A DNA stretch of 64,000 nt, taken from assembly GCA_963708115.1 (NCBI GenBank), contig CAVPRX010000001.1, positions 806,001-870,000 on the forward strand, written 5' to 3'. Below, in pieces: positions 62,290 to 64,000 of the stretch (the stretch's first letter is position 1; each line of letters opens with the position of its first letter). A model generated the notes under the pieces. It saw only the letters and a program-made list of their open reading frames with translations. It was not told the DNA's origin and did no database searches. The position numbers were made by a program, and so were the translations under genes. This stretch comes from VRUE01 sp963708115. GTDB taxonomy: Bacteria > Actinomycetota > Thermoleophilia > Solirubrobacterales > 70-9.

Positions 62290-62856
62290 CTAGAACAGAT
62301 GAACGAGAACGGCGGCGAGGATTGCGGCGGCAAGCCCGAAACCGGCCTGCATCAGGGCGCGGTTCTGTGCGGCAAGCTCGGCCCGTAGGCTCGCATCCCC
62401 TGCTTGCATCTCCGCCCGCAGTTCGGCGCCGCCTTCCTGCATCTCCTTGCGGAGCGCAGCGCCGCCTTCCTGCATCTCCTTGCGGAGCGCAGCGCCGCCT
62501 TCCTGCATCTCCTTGCGGAGCGCTGCGTTGCCCGCCTGCATCTCCTCACGGAGTGCGGCACAGCCTTCCTGCATCTCCTTGCGGAGCGCTGCGTTGCCCG
62601 CCTGCATCTCCTCACGGAGTGCGGCGTTGCCTTCCTCCATCTCCCGGCGCAGCCCGGCGTTGCTGTCTTTGATCTCCCGCCGCAGCTCAGTGTTGCTGTC
62701 TTTCAGCTCCTTGCGGAGTTCGGCATTGCTGCCTTTGATCTCCCGCCGAAGTTCGGCGTTGCCCGCTCTGACCTCGGTGCGCAGCGTCGCGATCTCCGCA
62801 TCCAGGTGGTCGAAGCGTTCCTCCAGACGATCGTCGGTCCAGCTCTGTCGTGCCAT
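62290..62856 (-). CDS. Membrane-anchored hendecad coiled-coil protein
   Basis: 188 residues from ATG 62856 (GGAGG 8 bases upstream; the two earlier ATGs lack this spacing). An 11-residue repeat of the form (G/D)xAxLRxEMQx (AALRKEMQEGG, AALREEMQAGN and variants) continues for about 12 units, mirrored as ~33-bp repeats in the DNA (62,430-62,640). A single C-terminal hydrophobic helix (AGFGLAAAILAAVLVHLF) anchors it. Hendecad repeats form a long right-handed coiled coil; function unknown. Confidence 0.7.
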   Translation of the reverse strand: MARQSWTDDRLEERFDHLDAEIATLRTEVRAGNAELRREIKGSNAELRKELKDSNTELRREIKDSNAGLRREMEEGNAALREEMQAGNAALRKEMQEGCAALREEMQAGNAALRKEMQEGGAALRKEMQEGGAALRKEMQEGGAELRAEMQAGDASLRAELAAQNRALMQAGFGLAAAILAAVLVHLF

Positions 62857-62962
62857 TGCCATTGCCTCCATACGACCATGCTAGGGAGAAAGGTGTGACG
62901 CGTGGGACACGAAAGTGTAACTTATTGTCTTGGCAGACGAATGTCTGAGGACGGCCCATGGA

Positions 62963-64000
62963 TCAGGTGCGAGATTCGGCCCAGACGAAGCCGATGAAGA
63001 CGAGTAGATAAGCGCCACCGATCTCGAGCAGGAGGGCACCGGAGTCGTTGGCGATGGTGCCGACCAGAGTCGCGGCAAGGGCGCCGAGCAAGCCGGCACG
63101 CATCGCCGGGAGGCCGCTCAGCCAGGCCGCCAAACGATCCCGGCGCAACCAGGAGAGCACGGCGGCGGCGATTACGATGGGAAGGCCGGCAAGGAGGACC
63201 GGTCGGGCGAAGCTGCTCACCATCTCGCTGAGACGGTGCCCGACGACGGAGAGAACGTCGCCGCCGCTCTTCACGTCGAGCACGGTCTTGGTCAGGTGGG
63301 CATTGGCGCCCGTGACGAGGTCGGCGGCGGAGAGGATCGCCAGCGCGGGGATCGGCAGGAGTAAGGCGAGCAGGGCCAGGCGCTCCCTGCCGGCGAGCAG
63401 GGCGGCAGCCACCGCGGCACCGAGCGGCAGGCTGATCGCGGCGCCCACGTCGGCGCCATAGCGCCCGTAGGCGAAGACGAAGGTGAAGATCGCGGCGACG
63501 ACAAGGAAGATCGCTGGCCCGCGCTGGCGGATTTTCCCGCCCCCCAGCGCGGGGAAATCCGACAGCGCGGCTCCGGTTCCGACCAGGATCAGAACCACCA
63601 GGCAGGCCTCGAGCTCGTTCCCGATGCCGTAGAAGCGGTGCCCGCCGGCGGGGTTGGGTCCGACAATCGAGAGCTGGGTCAGAGCCGAGCCGCCGATCAG
63701 GTCGATCGCGTAGGCCAGCGACGTCGCGGCGCAGGCGAAGGCGAGCGCCCGGTAGCCGCCGAGCCCCGCCAACGTCACCGCCGCCAGCGCCGGAGAGCCG
63801 AGCATGACCAGCAACCGTTCGGCGCCGACACTCGGTTCCAGCGCCGCCGCGGCCAGACAGAGCAGGGGCAGATAGACGAGCGATAGCGCGAGCAGGCGCG
63901 CACCCGCGCGCCTGCGGTCGAAGGCCATCGCCAGGCCGAACGCCCCCAGCCAGACCAGCAGCGTCAAGCCGATCACCGGGGCGCGACGGTCCGTCACGTC
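62963..64000 (-). CDS. Polytopic membrane protein, probably extending beyond the window
   Basis: At least 344 residues with nine or so hydrophobic helices, for example RLLALSLVYLPLLCLAAAAL and AGLPIVIAAAVLSWLRR. A conserved-looking loop reads QLSIVGPNPAGGHRFYGIGN. The first ATG in the window is at 63997, close to the edge, so the true start may lie outside. No function recognised. Confidence 0.6.
   Translation of the reverse strand, partial: DVTDRRAPVIGLTLLVWLGAFGLAMAFDRRRAGARLLALSLVYLPLLCLAAAALEPSVGAERLLVMLGSPALAAVTLAGLGGYRALAFACAATSLAYAIDLIGGSALTQLSIVGPNPAGGHRFYGIGNELEACLVVLILVGTGAALSDFPALGGGKIRQRGPAIFLVVAAIFTFVFAYGRYGADVGAAISLPLGAAVAAALLAGRERLALLALLLPIPALAILSAADLVTGANAHLTKTVLDVKSGGDVLSVVGHRLSEMVSSFARPVLLAGLPIVIAAAVLSWLRRDRLAAWLSGLPAMRAGLLGALAATLVGTIANDSGALLLEIGGAYLLVFIGFVWAESRT

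Noticed and set aside
62430..62640. 33-bp repeats taken as a CRISPR array
   Set aside because: No spacers of unrelated sequence; the repeats encode an 11-residue pattern in a clear reading frame and the protein has a membrane anchor.

Overview
The window looks like the chromosome of a high-GC actinobacterium, most probably a member of the Thermoleophilia (Solirubrobacterales-type). This is an inference from the GC-rich codon usage, pupil genes with actinobacterial-type neighbours (mfd, a foldase, eno, ftsB in a row; rplY-pth; glmU-prs; tatD-rsmA-ispE) and several small lineage-type membrane proteins. No rRNA or CRISPR array is present. Three complete tRNA genes are visible: initiator tRNA-Met (CAT), tRNA-Leu (TAA) and tRNA-Gln (TTG).

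Positions 1 to about 18,590 are an accessory region. The complete initiator tRNA gene lies at 18,589-18,662 on the minus strand. A 49-bp copy of its 3' half, with its own terminator, lies 17.2 kb away at 1,403-1,451, so the interval has the form of an island integrated at the tRNA. Inside it, at about 1.4, 4.5, 5.0, 6.4 and 11.0 kb, the same ~150-bp unit recurs: a scrap of the tRNA anticodon region followed on the minus strand by what reads as the C-terminal tail of a tyrosine integrase. No intact integrase remains, so these look like scars of successive integrations. Cargo includes a membrane GGDEF protein with a degenerate HD-GYP domain, secreted beta-propeller-type proteins, an intact IS256-family element with an 8-bp target duplication, HicBA, a broken DUF433 gene, an orphan antitoxin-like XRE regulator and a ubiquitin-like locus.

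The ubiquitin-like locus (about 13.4-18.3 kb) is the most interesting part. On the minus strand a ubiquitin-like protein ending in Gly-Gly-Val-Ser, a cysteine-free E2-like protein and a JAMM peptidase fused to an E1-like adenylating domain form a tight operon. Facing it is a 432-residue protein whose N-terminus matches proteasome beta/HslV peptidases: the best start codon leaves Thr directly after Met, with Asp and Lys at the expected spacing. Divergent from the operon are an XRE regulator and an ImmA/IrrE-type metallopeptidase, separated from it by two GCTAA-N5-TTAGC palindromes two helical turns apart. Together they suggest a regulated modification-plus-proteolysis system, possibly antiviral or stress-related; this function is inferred.

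From 18.7 to 64 kb the content is mostly core chromosome. About 18.7-35 kb holds ppx, a TPP enzyme, a sigma/anti-sigma-like fusion, an R2-like oxidase, a metal-dependent hydrolase, a rhomboid-like protein, class I aldolase, a nuclease, a GT-C-type membrane protein, ftsB, eno and a PpiC/SurA-like foldase. Many of these carry single-base frameshifts in otherwise conserved sequence, which I read as probable sequence error. From 35 kb on, mfd, a deacetylase, a beta-helix protein, a crotonase-fold protein, pth, rplY, a UbiB-family kinase, a GDPD, prs, glmU, metH, tatD, rsmA, ispE, a DedA-PAP2 fusion, a PucR regulator, a GT4-flippase fusion, a coiled-coil repeat protein and a polytopic membrane protein are intact. 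Two further repeat families occur: a hairpin element at 27.5 and 58.5 kb with covarying arms, and a 28-bp perfect inverted repeat upstream of glmU.
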